This document shows, one piece after another, positions 1 through 11,907 of a stretch of 64,000 bases of DNA (positions are counted from its first letter, which is position 1; the number at the start of each line of letters is the position of its first letter). Below the pieces are notes generated by a model. It had not been told where the DNA came from and did no database searches. It worked only from the letters and a program-made list of their open reading frames with translations. Both the position numbers and the translations under genes were made by a program. This stretch comes from Viscum album (lineage: Eukaryota; Streptophyta; Magnoliopsida; Santalales; Viscaceae). The stretch is from positions 1,395,462,688 to 1,395,526,687 of the forward strand of contig OY728131.1 in the NCBI GenBank assembly GCA_963277665.1. The letters are read 5' to 3'.

Positions 1-2200
1 TATTTCATGTTAATCTAATGTGTTATTTTCCCAAGATGAGTGAAAATACCTTTTATGTTTTAAAATATCGAAACATGTGTGTATTGGTCAAAACAATATA
101 AAAAACTCATATTGACTTGAAATACTAGAAAAGAATTCTCTAAATTTTATTCTATGTGTTTGAGTAGATGAAACATCAATTTAATGAGAGTTTTGTTTGG
201 AAATACTGAATAATAAGTTCTTATAGAATTGTTATTGTCTAGAAACATGCATTAGGAGGTCTAAACTAATTAAATTACCTCTTATTTCATTGAAATCATA
301 TATATACATATATATAAATTATTTTTTAAAATGTAGTATCTGATGGAGAATAAATATGCGGTATTATTTTTTTAGGATTTTTTAAAAAACCTGTGTTTTA
401 AAACTCTAAAACAATGGTGTAATGATGAAAAGAATAAAATACCTCATATTTATTGGAAATCCTTAGAAAACATCATTGAAATTATTTTTTGACAAGTATG
501 AGTAGAAGATCGTTAAATTTGACATGTGATGTACAATGATTGACAAATAAGTAGTTATTGGATAATTGGTTGTATAGGAAAACACGTGGAATGGGGTAAA
601 AAGAAAAAAAGAATTTGTTTTTAGTGAAAACATAAGAAAAAACCTGTGGAAGGATATTAATATTGTAGGAATTACTGACACATCAATCCAAGTAATTTCT
701 TTCTAGGATAAATGAAAAATATTTAAAAAACACCAGAGTGTGGGTGAAATGATAAAAACCATAAAACAATTTCTCATATTGATATGAATTTATAGGAAAA
801 CTATATTAATGTTATTTTTATCATGTATGAGAATAATTCATGTCAGTCTATCATGCAGGGTTCTTAGAATTACTGAATAAGCAATTTTTAAATAATTGAT
901 AGTATTTAAAAACATTATTTTTTGGAAATCCCTTAAAAAGGATAATAATTTTTTAATATCATTAGAAAACAACAATAGATTTATTTTCTATATTTAACAA
1001 ATAGAAACATGACAATCCAAATTTCCATTTTTCTAGGATGACCAAAAAGCCCTTTTAGTGTTACAAATCACTAAAAAATATTTGTATTATTGAAAACCAT
1101 AAACCTCATGAAATGGATGTAAAATTATGAATAAAACTATTTTTTAATTATTATCTATATGTATGATCAAAAAAGTCATCAATGTGATGTGCAGTGTGCT
1201 CGCACTGACTGAATAAGACATTCTTAAATACTAAAATATATTTTATAATGTGCATTGGGGAGGGGGGGTCAAAACAAAACAAATAACCTTCAATTACTAT
1301 AAAATCTCATCAAAACAATTTTATTTTATTTTTTCAAACATTGGAGCTAAAATTACATCATTCAGAGTTTTTTTATATAATTACTAACAAATACCTTTTT
1401 AGTGTTTTAAATAACTAAAACACACGTGTAACAGCAAAAACCATGGAAAAATAATATTTCATGAAACCATCTATGATATTTATTATAATTATTTTTTATG
1501 TGTATGATTATACAAAATATTGATTCTACATGCGATGTTCTTAGAATGATGGAATAAAGAGTTCTTAAAAAATTACAGTTTTCAAAAACAATAATTTTGG
1601 TGTCAAAACCAAGAAAAAAATATTTGATTTCTAGAAAACATTAAGAAAAATCATTGATTGATTTTATAAAATGTAGGAACTGAAGATATTTCCATTCATG
1701 TTTTTTCCTTGGAGGACTAAAAACACTCTTTTAGTGTTTTAAATCACTATAACATGCATTTTATAGTGAAAACTAAACAAAAACAAACTATGATTCACTT
1801 GGAATCATTATAAAACTATCTTAGAATTATTTTAGATGTGTGTGAGAAGAAATCAAATCAATCTCGCATGATGTATGATCATAATGACTGAATAATTTGA
1901 TCTTAGAAAAATCGAAAGCCATTAAAAACCTGTGCCAAGGGGTCCAAAACAAGAAAATGACCATAAATCACCACGAAATCATTTGAAAACACTATAGATT
2001 TATTTTCAAAATATTAGAATTGAAAACTCATGAATCTAATTTTTTATTTTATCAAGATGACTAAAAACACTTTTATTGATTTAAAAAAATTTATTGCGAA
2101 ATGGTGAAAACATGGGGAATGATATCAAAATTATTTTTTATTCATCAGAAAAATATCTTGGAATTTATTTTTATGTGTGTAAGGAGAAGAATAAAAAAAA
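1..2200. repeat. Diverged tandem satellite, about 335-bp unit (two related ~167-bp halves)
   Basis: Corresponding points recur near 40, 375, 706, 1036, 1378, 1712 and 2049, giving about seven copies of a unit near 335 bp. The anchor is a motif like 'gactaaaaacacttttagtg' followed by a 'gtgaaaac' segment, an 'atgtatgag(a)aga' segment, 'gactgaataagagttctta', and a 'ggtccaaaacaag' segment. Within a unit, the part starting near 1764 and the part starting near 1929 align loosely to each other, so the unit looks like a dimer of a ~167-bp monomer. Copies are substantially diverged. The array continues off the left edge and stops near 2200. Monomers of 150-180 bp are common among plant satellites, including centromeric ones, but nothing here proves a centromeric location. 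Confidence 0.8.
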
Positions 2201-4650
2201 TTACTTAGACTGACTTAAAAAGTAGTTTTAAATTAAAAATTATTATAAACTAATAATATGTTGAAACAAAACTGAATATTTATAATTTATTGAACTAAAT
2301 TTTAATTTAAATATTCTAGTGTGAATTAAATAATAATATTTTTTTATTTTTTTATAATATTGAGATTTAAATTAATTTTATTTTAATTACATTTACATGA
2401 GATGATGTATTAATATCTTAGAAAACCATTGAATGAGGTTATTTTTTATCTTATGAAATTCTATATAATTTTGATATATAAAAAATTCATGATTTGGGGT
2501 TTTTTAATATCATTTATGGAGTGTAATTGGTATATTTTTTAATAAAAATTACCTATTACAACATCCTTTTGGTGGTGGTTATATGCCTCACTATAGGGGT
2601 ATATAGCCACTTCCAAATGGTTGTCTCTAGAGTCCCATGCAATATGGACTATAAAAACCCATGGAGTTTCTATCTATATAACCATCAGTGAAGGGTCAAA
2701 TGTGACCACCATTTAGCTATTTCTTGGTGTCACCACATGCCTTTAGGGATAACTATTGGTGATCATTGAATTAATTTTTTATTATTGGAGATATTTTTCT
2801 AGAGAACTTTTGAGTGAGTTTTTTTAAAATGTAAATGATCTAATATATTATTTATTATAATATTACCTTGTTTGATCCTTCATGACAAAAGATATTCTAG
2901 GACATGTAATATTTATTTCCTAATAATTTTGATCAAGGGATTCGATTGATAAAAAAGACAAATCCCTTATGACTAGGTTACAGTTGAAAAACCATAGGGT
3001 AATTGAGATTTCCTATGTCTAATCAGAGAAATTGAGGGATTAATAGGATAGAAAGATTAATTATATGGGAAAAAATTACTAATACATTTTTATAGATTTA
3101 TATATGGGGACTATCTGGGCTTGGAGTGGGGATGAGTGGATCAAGATTATAGAGCCTCCAATCACATTGGATTATAGAAAATGATTCCTATGAATTCGAA
3201 CTGGATTGGTAAATAATACACATAAGAGGTATTAAAATTTTAATCTGATACTCAACATAATTTTTTTTACCTTTAATTATTATTTTAATTTCTACTATGA
3301 CTATTACATCATCTTATAATAACGCAACTGACTATAATTTTATTTACTTGTTATTTATACATTATATACACTGATTTGATTAGATATTATATCATCTGAT
3401 CAATATTCACCTTGTGTTTGATTCGAATTTCTAGTCATGTTTTAAACTATAATCCACCCTTCTCAGGTAGTGCCATATCCACTTCGCAGGGACCAATAAT
3501 TTGTTTCATATAAATTATCTACTATTGATATTATGTCATCACTTTTAACAAAAATTATACAATATCAGTTTTATAATACATATATATAACATTTTCCATA
3601 CACTAATATGTATTAGAATAATTATATATTTTTTAGGACATGGAAGGTGTTATTCATGTTGGTATCCTATAAAATTTATATCCTAATAGAACATATATTT
3701 TTAGTGTATAATTTGAGTATTGGAAATACCACATTGACATATTTGAGATTGATACTAGTGTAAGAAAACACTTTAATACTCACTAAAAATCATAAAACAC
3801 TACAGATTGATGTTTTTGGATTCATTTTAGATGAAATATCATAATTTCACCTCAAATATCAAGTGATTAATACTCTATTGTTTGTGATTCATAGTAATAT
3901 CTATAGGAAAGTATCATACTTCCAAACTACTAATGGTATTTTGAAAAACATATAATTCATACATTTGAAAACAAAAAAAATTATTGAAATAAAATATACT
4001 ATGTCTGAGGATAATTAATCATGTTTTCCCATTATATAAGGTGAAACCACTTCTCATATGCACCAACAGCTTATAACAATTGTAAATATCCTTCAATCTC
4101 ATAGAGAAAGAGAAATATCAGATGATCAAATATTTGATGCCAAAATTACATAAATGACAAGAAAGATATATGATAAAAGAAATAACCAATAGACACTATC
4201 AGTTACAAATATTAGAAACCTAGACTCATTAGACTAGATTGTATAATATTTAAATTAAAAGAAAAATAATCTAAGAGAATATTAAATGGTAATGATATAA
4301 TGTCATTTAGGGTGATTAATGACACATAGAGTATATGTGGAGGTCAATATATTTCTAAAATTTCATTAGATTAAAATGAGGAAAATAAAAATAATATTGG
4401 TTTTAAATTAATGTGAAATTACCCAATAATTTGTAATGATTCTTTATTGAAATAGTAGTAATGATGACAATTTATCACATTATTTCTTACAAGATAACAT
4501 AAAATAGTAATCTGATGATGATATATAAAATAATGTGGAATGATCACCCACTAATGATGAGAAGAGAGGGAAATAAAATAAAGAGTATATTTCATAAGTT
4601 TAATAGTCTTACAAGAAGGTATATGTGATATATTTGAAACTAAAAAATGA
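2201..4650. other. AT-rich sequence without recognisable gene
   Basis: No coding potential is visible in either strand. A slightly less AT-rich patch at about 2560-2790 is not recognised. The part near 2880-3430, including 'ggattggtaaataatac' at about 3203, resembles 56450-56900 in the same orientation, so it is probably a copy of an unidentified dispersed repeat. The rest gives no family signal. Confidence 0.5.
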
Positions 4651-5384
4651 TGTTTCTAATGAAAAAGAGGAGAAAATTAATCTATCATTAAATTTTTCCA
4701 TGTAAAAAATGTAGTTTCTAATCAATCCATCAAAATTAGTCTAATGAATATTTCATGTTATATATCCTATAGTGATGTTGAAATATATTATTAAGACCTC
4801 TCTAATAAAAAAAATAGAACTTATAAATGAATTTCCTAAGATGTAATATGGAATTTCTAAGATCATTATAGGTGATACTAACTCTATGAATATGTTTCTC
4901 CTTTAATTTAATGGTTTGGTAGAGTTATATTATATGAAGTTAGTGATGAAATTGAGAATTGTGATGCCACTAGAAGATGCTGCAACCATTAAGACAATTG
5001 GTGTCACAATGTGTGAATAGACCAACACTGAAGTTATCAACAAACAAGCGACTGGTGTCATGATGTGAAATATTGAGTGAGGGTGGAGTTAATGCAACGA
5101 GGTACGTTGCACGTGAGCTAGTTTAGGGTTAATCTTAAGTGCATGGAATCTATTATCATTTTATAGTATGATATGAAGGCATGCATGGATGGATGATCTT
5201 AATAGGTTTTTTCCATAATGAAAGGAGAGTTCGACACTACTTTTATGGAGATGGTCGAGCACATGATGATGAGGATGGGATGCTTTCTTTGGATAATCAA
5301 ACACAACTACCTTGGAGATGGGTGTGTGTGATGTGTGTGATTCCAAAGCTAAATAAGAGGGTGTGTTGCTTCATATAATATTAT
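4650..5384 (-). repeat. Copia 3' LTR, outer part (left of nested insertion)
   Basis: This segment aligns with the right-hand copia LTR. Examples are 'gaggtacgttgcacgtgag' at 5100 against 'gaggtaagatgcatgtgag' near 22900, and 'atggagatggtcgagcaca' at 5245 against 'atggagatggtctagcgca' near 23050. The segment ends where the gypsy LTR begins at about 5385 and the LTR resumes at 15759. The left limit is set only by the expected length, since similarity fades to the left of about 4850. Confidence 0.6.
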
Positions 5385-8300
5385 AAGGCCCCTACCTTAA
5401 ACATTACTTAATATTTAATTAAATGAATAATTCACATTGTGGATCTTTTCAGGTTTAGAGTTTTAGAGATTTAGAACACAACTACTACATCTCAAAAGAT
5501 TACAAAGTATACACTTCTACTAAGATTCAATAGAATTAAGAAAAAACTCTTAAAAAGAAACATGTCTAGTTCCATGTTTTATATAGCATGACTTTCCCTT
5601 GATCCCATCCTTGATCTTATTCCACATTAGGTCCTGTGAAAAACATTTCAAAAAAACTTGGGGTGAGCATAAAGAGCTCAGTAAGGGATACACAAATAAT
5701 TAAAACTGTTAGTTTATCAAAACAACACGTAAACCATGTATACTTTATCAAAGTAATACTTTTCACCTTTATGAAGTAGTAAAAACTCTTCACTGAATAA
5801 AAGATCATTACTTACCCTGTTGTAACCAAAATATTACCATAAAACCCATAAAAAGATCACATAACATATAAAGGTAACTTGGGAAATAACCATACTTAAG
5901 TGGAGTAACCATACGGTCGACTTCCACACATATCACTTAAAGGAATAGCCATACGGCCAAATTCCATACATACTTAATGGAATAGCCATACGGCCGACTT
6001 CCATAACCAATGAATTGGAGGTTATAACGTAACCACCCATCCTGGTATTCACGGCACCACCCGTCATATGGTTTATCACGTAACCACCCGTCAAATGTCC
6101 AGTTACCATTATAAAAAACATAAGACATAAAACAAATATAATAGAAAGAAAACATTTCCACACTTTTATCACAATATATCACATAAATATATTGACATAA
6201 CAAACCTATTATAAAAACCATTTTCAATACCAAAATACAAAAAAGAGTATATGGTATTTATTTCATTTTAAGAAACATTATGGCTTGTTCAGGAATCCAA
6301 AGACAAAATAATACTCGCGGCGGCGGAAAAGGTCGTTGTCACCGCGTACGTTTAAAGAAACATTCCTTTTTGTCGTTTAGTAAAACATTTTGTAAAAAAA
6401 GATTCATTTTCTATAAAAGGAAAAGTCCAAGGGGTTTATACACCATATAAAAGAAGGTTGTGTATAAAATAAAATATGCCGCAATGAAAGGAGATTGAGA
6501 CGAAGTCCCATACCTCGGGTCTGACTTTACTCGTTTGTTCTTTAATCTCCTGAATAATAAACTTGAGTTAATTTATACTTTTTTAAGAACCTTTTTCAAG
6601 TTCATTATTCCTTTTATACCACTTATTTCCATGTCATGAACACTATGTAATTATTTAAGTTAATAACGGTCGTTTTAACGATCATTGGTACTTGAGTAAA
6701 AAATAAACCCATTATAATTACAAGTTGTTCATGTATCCATTATATCAAGAATTATAATCATGATATATATATAATATATATCATATATATCCAGTATATA
6801 CATGCATTTATAATATTACATAATCATTTAGAGGTAAGAAATAAAATGCACCGTTCATGGAGACGGTAAGCCGTACATACGCATGAACGCTACTTTCATT
6901 TCTATTTCGTATTTTATAGAATGGAATCATAATGATATAAAGGTATATTATAATTACAGGGTAATATCATATATAATATCATAACTCCATCCTTTATATG
7001 TCCCACATATGGTATTTAACGAATCAAATCACTTTGAGGGGGAGGTAGTCCGCACTTCCTTAAATAAAGATATCGCGTTTACCCATAATGGAAACCATAA
7101 AGGTATGCCCAAAATGAAAAATACATAAGATTAAGGAAAAAATAAACATATTATATATCATATATAAATATAGTGTCATCTTAATGTACACCTTTTAAGG
7201 TGTTAAAGGAATGTTGAACAGTCATCGTTTTGGGAGGCAGAAATTCGCCATCCACGGAAACAATATGTTCTATAACCATTAGATGTAGGTGTGTGTAAAT
7301 GTAGCTCTAATACTTCTTATAAAAACATCCTAGTGTATGGAAGATACTTCTTTTGTTACAAAATAAATGAAAAAAAGAGTTTAGGGGGTTGGAGAAGCAA
7401 AATAAAACAAAAGGACTCAAAAGAAGACATTACCTTAAAATCGGGTAACTCCCTTTGGTTTGAGCTCAAAGGTTTCCTTGGAAAGACTTCTACCCAAAGT
7501 GAGGCTTCAAGGAGTAAGATAGGGAAGTGGAGAGACAAAATTGGTAGAGTTTGACCGAGCCAAAGGCTTTGGAAGTGTGTGTAAGGAGGTAGAGGTGGGG
7601 GCCTTTTATAAGAGGAAAGGAGGGGCACTCTTGGAAAGTAACGAAATGTTACAATATTTTAAAATGATTTTCGGATTCAAAAGGCCCCACATTAATATAA
7701 TTAGAGGTTAATGTGATAAGGGTTCGAAATCCACCCATCCAATAGGTTTTGGCCATGTGTAGGTCTTAGATTTTAATTATCATTCCATTTTATTTAAATC
7801 GTTAAATAATGAGGTCATCGCTGCATCATCATGATGTCATAAATAATTTAATTTATTTAATGTCTAAACATTATAAATAAAATTACTATGATGTAGGAAA
7901 TATTTTTAGCTTTCCAATGACTATTTATAGTCAAAAGGATGACTTCTATAAACACATGTAAAATTTTTTTTAGTAAAACATTTCATGTTTGTGTCATTTT
8001 TTACATTAACATTAAATAAAATGTATTTATGTCATTTTCCAACCAATGTGGCTCCATGGGGTCCCCAAGTTTACCCATGGATTTTCTTGGTCGGCCGTGA
8101 CACATCCAATGAGGGTAGGACATGTATCTAGGTCATTTCATTTTATTAATACATTATTCTTACCTTAAACTACACTAATTACTTCTAATCGCGATTAAGA
8201 ACTTAAAAGTTACTATTCACAAAAAAAATTTAATCCCATTGAACCACATTTTACTTCATAATGACAACCATGTCTGTCGAATTTTTAAAATTAAAAACAC

Positions 8301-9235
8301 AGAAGTGGTAAAATTTCATTTAAATGAAAAATCAGTTTTTATAAGTACCACTTAGTGGTTTCACTATTCATAAAAAATTGATGTTTTTCAGAAAAATACA
8401 AAAAATTCACTCTAAGCTATATTTGATACTCCGAATTCAAAAATGAAGTCTATTTTACAAAATTCAAATCAAATAAGTCACATTAATTAATTTAATAATT
8501 AATTCTCACTGTCATGACAAATAGCGTGTTTTTAGGAAACAATAAGTATCAAAAGATTGAAACGAGTTTAAGTCTGATTTCAAAGTGAAATTAATTCCAA
8601 CGACCACTATTGGATTTAATGGTGAAAATATATTCAAATTTCACATTAAAACCAATTGAAAAGATAATCTAATCATATATATAAATTAGATTAAAATGAC
8701 GTATTGAATTAAAATACAACATTTTACACTATTCATTAAAAAATGAACTTTATCGGAAAAATACCAAAACATTACACAAAGTAAAATTTGATGTCCCGAT
8801 TCTAAAGAAGAGTTTTATTTGGTACAATAGAATGTATAATAGTGATCAAAACTATATTTAATGACAGTTCACCATCAAAAGGTGACAAGTGAACCTTTAG
8901 TGAAAATTAGGGTATAAAAGCCTAAAATTGAAATCTTTCCGTATTTTAATCCTTTATCTTTTATTGGATAAATGTAAAAACATTTAACAAAAGTATATAA
9001 TAATATTTTAGTTATTTCTATCCATTCCCGCCAGTACAACGGCTACGTGTTAAATAACATTTAAAATAATTTTATTTTATTACTAGTGTGCAACGTACAA
9101 TTTCAAAGAAACTCTTTGTTGCGTATCAGGTACGCTATAGAACATAGCAACCCATTTAAAGTAAAATTAATATTTAATTCACAAATATTAATAAATATAA
9201 AAATGTATTATTCTTTATTTACCTGGGATGTTACA
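5385..9235 (-). repeat. Gypsy element 1, 3' LTR (3.85 kb)
   Basis: This matches 11908-15758 along its whole length. In a sampled stretch (6290-6380 against 12810-12900) I count about 7 differences in about 92 aligned bases. The right edge is fixed by the polypurine tract directly adjoining 'gggatgttaca'. Open frames inside, such as those near 5620-5810 and 5930-6230, also occur in the other LTR and have no recognisable domain, so I treat them as chance. The LTR is unusually long for a gypsy element. Confidence 0.85.
5901..6095. repeat. Short tandem repeats within gypsy LTR
   Basis: Three copies of about 39 bp start at 5901, 5941 and 5979 (core 'ggaatagccatacggcc', followed by 'gacttccata'). 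They are followed by about three spaced copies of 'accacccgtcatatgg' near 6030-6095. The same arrangement occurs in the other LTR at about 12422-12610, so the repeats predate insertion. Possible roles, such as U3 enhancer repeats, are inference. Confidence 0.7.
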
Positions 9236-9250
9236 TTCTTCCCCCCTTTT
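9236..9250 (-). other. Polypurine tract of gypsy element 1
   Basis: On the minus strand the sequence is AAAAGGGGGGAAGAA, ending directly at the first base of the 3' LTR (TGTAACA). This is the expected plus-strand primer for LTR-retrotransposon DNA synthesis. It fixes the element's orientation and the inner edge of its 3' LTR. Confidence 0.9.
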
Positions 9251-9282
9251 GGGAATTGCACCCTCACAATTTTATTCATTTA

Positions 9283-10829
9283 TCAAAATAAGTGGGGGTA
9301 TTTATCCCTCATAGAATTTTCAGATTCCCGCATTGCCTCTTCAACCATATGGTTTTTACACAAAACCTTTACCTGGTGAATCACCTTATTCCGTAATACC
9401 TGCTCCCTATGGTCATGAATCTGGACCGGTTGTTCCTCATAAGATAGGTTTTCTTCCAGCTGAACTACCTATGGACTCAAAACATGAGATGGATCTGGCA
9501 TATACTTTCTCAGCATCGAAACATGAAAAACATGGTGTACTTGAGATAAACTTGGACGTAATTCCACTCTGTATTCAACTGATCCAACTCTCTCCAGAAT
9601 TTCATATGGTCCAATGAACCTTGGGCTCAACTTTCCTTTCTTACCAAATCTCATCACACTTTTCCATGGAGAAACCTTGAGAAAAACATGATCACCTACC
9701 TCAAAAGATAGATCCTTCCTCCGGTTTTCCGCATAACTCTTCTGCCTTCTCTGAGCTGTTGTCATGTGTTTCGGAATCAACTGAACTTTTTCTGCCATCA
9801 CTTCTACCAATTCAGGTCCCATCAGCTTCCTTTCACCCACATCATCCCAAAATGCTGGAGTTCGACACTGCTTCCCATATAATGCCTCAAATGGTGCCAT
9901 CTGTATACTGGAATGAAAACTGTTATTATAAGAAAACTCAACCAAAGAAAGATGTTGATCCCAACTTCCCTGATAATCCATCGAACAAGCTCGTAGTATA
10001 TCCTCCAAGGTCTGAATAGTTCGTTCCGACTGCCCTACTGATTGAGGATGAAAAGCTGTACTAAAATTTAATTCAGTACCCAATGACTTCTGAAGGCCTT
10101 TCCGAAGTTAGATGTGAACCTGGGATCACGATCAGACACAATGGAGAGAGGAAATCCATGTAACCTAACTATCTCTTTAAGATACAAATGTGAAAGTTGA
10201 TCTAGGGAAAAAGTATCTCGTATAGCAAGGAAATGAGCAGATTTAGTCATGCGATCAACAATAACCCAGATTGCATTTTAACTCGAGATGTCCTCGGTAA
10301 TCCCACAACAAAGTCCATGGATATGTTTTCCCATTTCCACTCTAGAACTGGTAAAGGCTGAAGCATCCCTTTCAGTAACTGCCGCTCTACTTTAACCTAC
10401 TGACAAGTCAAACACTTCACAGTAAAATAAGCAACATCTCTTTCCATCCCTTCCCACCAGTAATACTCCCGCAGATCTCTGTACATCTTAGTACTGCCAG
10501 GATGAACTGAAAATGGGGAACTATGAGGCTCACATAACAACTCATTCTTCAACTATGAATCTCAAGGCACACACAGTCTCTTCCCAAATCTCAAAACGCA
10601 ATCATTATCAATGTTGAATTCAGGAAACTTACCCTTCTGAACCAACTCTACCTTTTTCTGCAACTCACTGTCTTTCTTTTGTGCTTGCTTGATTCTGTCT
10701 GATAAAGAAGATATCAATGATACCTGAACCAAAATAGAAGTACCTCCTGCACCAACAAATTCTATGCCAATGTTCATAAAATCAAAAACCAAACAATCTC
10801 GTTCCAAACGTAGCATGGTTAATGAAGCG
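9283..10829 (-). pseudogene. Integrase with C-terminal chromodomain, gypsy element 1 (pol, 3' part)
   Basis: This inserts element cDNA, with the chromodomain expected to steer it to marked chromatin. Visible in order are a zinc-binding H-H-C-C region (EPHSSPFSVHPG near 10490-10540, then KCLTCQ near 10400), core aspartates in [10 protein letters not shown] (about 10310) and [10 protein letters not shown] (about 10130), and the catalytic glutamate in GQSERTIQTLED (about 10030). The core is followed by HVFLKVSPWK and RFIGPYEILERVGSV, then VFHVSMLRKYMPDPSH. After a stop at about 9467-9469 comes a chromodomain-like tail, LSYEEQPVQIHDHREQVL to KYPHLF, ending at 9283. Breaks are two single-base deletions (about 10278 and 10098) and in-frame stops near 10390, 10550 and 10560. 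Catalytic residues remain, but the reading frame does not. It is joined upstream to the RNase H frame. Confidence 0.9.
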
Positions 10830-11634
10830 TTACTTTTTCGACTCAAAGCATCAGCCACTTTATTTGCTTTTCCCGGATGGTAGTGAATTGTACAATCATA
10901 ATACTTGATTAATTCTAGCCATCTCCTCTGTCTCATGTCCAATTCTTTCTAAGTGAATATATACATTAAACTTCTGTGATCAGTATATATTTCAAACTTT
11001 ACTCCATACAAACGATGCCTCTAAATTTTTAAAGCGAAAACAACAGAAGCTAATTCCAAATCATGTGTAGGGTAATTTACCTCATGAGTTTTCAACTGTC
11101 GTGAAGCATAAGCAATTACCTGATCATTTTTCATTAGGACACAACCAAGTACTTTCAACGAAGCATCACTGTATATAACAAACTCACCATTCCTACAAGG
11201 AAGTGCCAAAACTGGAGCATTCACCAATCTTCTTTTCAACTCCTGAAAACAATCATCACATTCTTTTGTCCAGATAAACTTAACACCCTTCCGAGTTATC
11301 TTAGTCATTGGACTAGATAACCGTGGAAAATTTTCAACAAACCTTCGGTAGTAACCTTCCAAACCAAGAAAACTACGGATCTCGTTTACATTTGTGAGTC
11401 TTGGCCATTCTTCAACAACTTTTGTTTTAGCAGGATCAACAGTTATGCCATCTTTTGAAACAATGTGACCCAGGAATGAAATTTGTTGCAACCAAAACTC
11501 ACACTTGCTGAATTTCCGATACAATTTCTTTTCTTTAAAGGGTTGAAAAATAACCCTTAAATGACTTTCATGCTCCTCTTTACTTTTAGAAAACAATAAA
11601 ATATCATCAATAAAAACAACCAACATTTTTCACC
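10830..11634 (-). pseudogene. Truncated reverse transcriptase plus RNase H, gypsy element 1
   Basis: The frame starts at the RT active site: LVVFIDDILLFSKSKEEHE (about 11570-11626) is the catalytic Asp-Asp motif. It is followed by KCEFWLQQISFLGHIVSKDG and the thumb (IRSFLGLEGYYRRFVENF). RNase H begins at FVIYSDAS and continues through HDLELASVVFALK and YTDHRSLMYIFT, so the acidic residues are present, ending near ADALSRKSN at 10831. Everything upstream of the Asp-Asp motif is missing and is replaced by the first codons of gag. Two in-frame stops lie between 10950 and 11025, one at a position that should be Trp and one at a position that should be Gln, both explainable by C-to-T/G-to-A transitions. 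It is not functional. Confidence 0.9.
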
Positions 11635-11687
11635 TGAGTCAACTGAGCCATCACTGCAACAAACTGTTTAGTTCTGATTCTGACCAT
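11635..11687 (-). pseudogene. Gag N-terminal remnant fused by deletion to RT
   Basis: The first plausible ATG after the leader is at 11687 on the minus strand. It opens a short frame (MVRIRTKQFVAVMAQLTQ) that runs into RT-encoding DNA in a different frame near 11626-11634. Tekay-type gag usually starts soon after the primer-binding site, so I read this as the gag start truncated by a deletion that removed the rest of gag, the protease and the RT fingers/palm. The exact deletion point is not resolvable without an intact relative. Confidence 0.55.
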
Positions 11688-11887
11688 AGGATACTGATTT
11701 GAATGGTCATTTCCCTCAGCATGCCTTCCCAAAAAAAACTTCTCTGTTTCCTATATGAAAAACAATTCATAACACTGAAATATCATAGGTGAAGCAACCT
11801 GGTAATCTTTAAATGCTATATCATTTCATTCATACCATAAATTAACTTATAATTTAACAATTATCTAACTCCTACAGTTGTCTAAAC

Positions 11888-11902
11888 CATCCTTTGATAC
11901 CA
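11888..11902 (-). other. Primer-binding site (initiator Met tRNA type), gypsy element 1
   Basis: On the minus strand TGGTATCAAAGGATG lies five bases inside the 5' LTR. Its first eight bases match the usual plant initiator-Met tRNA primer-binding consensus TGGTATCAGAGC. It marks the start of minus-strand DNA synthesis and confirms that the right-hand LTR is the 5' LTR. Confidence 0.85.
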
Positions 11903-11907
11903 ACTAT

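Noticed and set aside
1..2200. Evenly spaced repeats as a CRISPR array
   Set aside because: Units are 335 bp, continuous and diverged with no spacers, and all other content is plant nuclear.
5617..6233. Open frames inside the long gypsy LTR, with near-identical ones at 12138-12642
   Set aside because: They are kept only because the two LTRs are copies; no recognisable domain and different lengths in the two LTRs.
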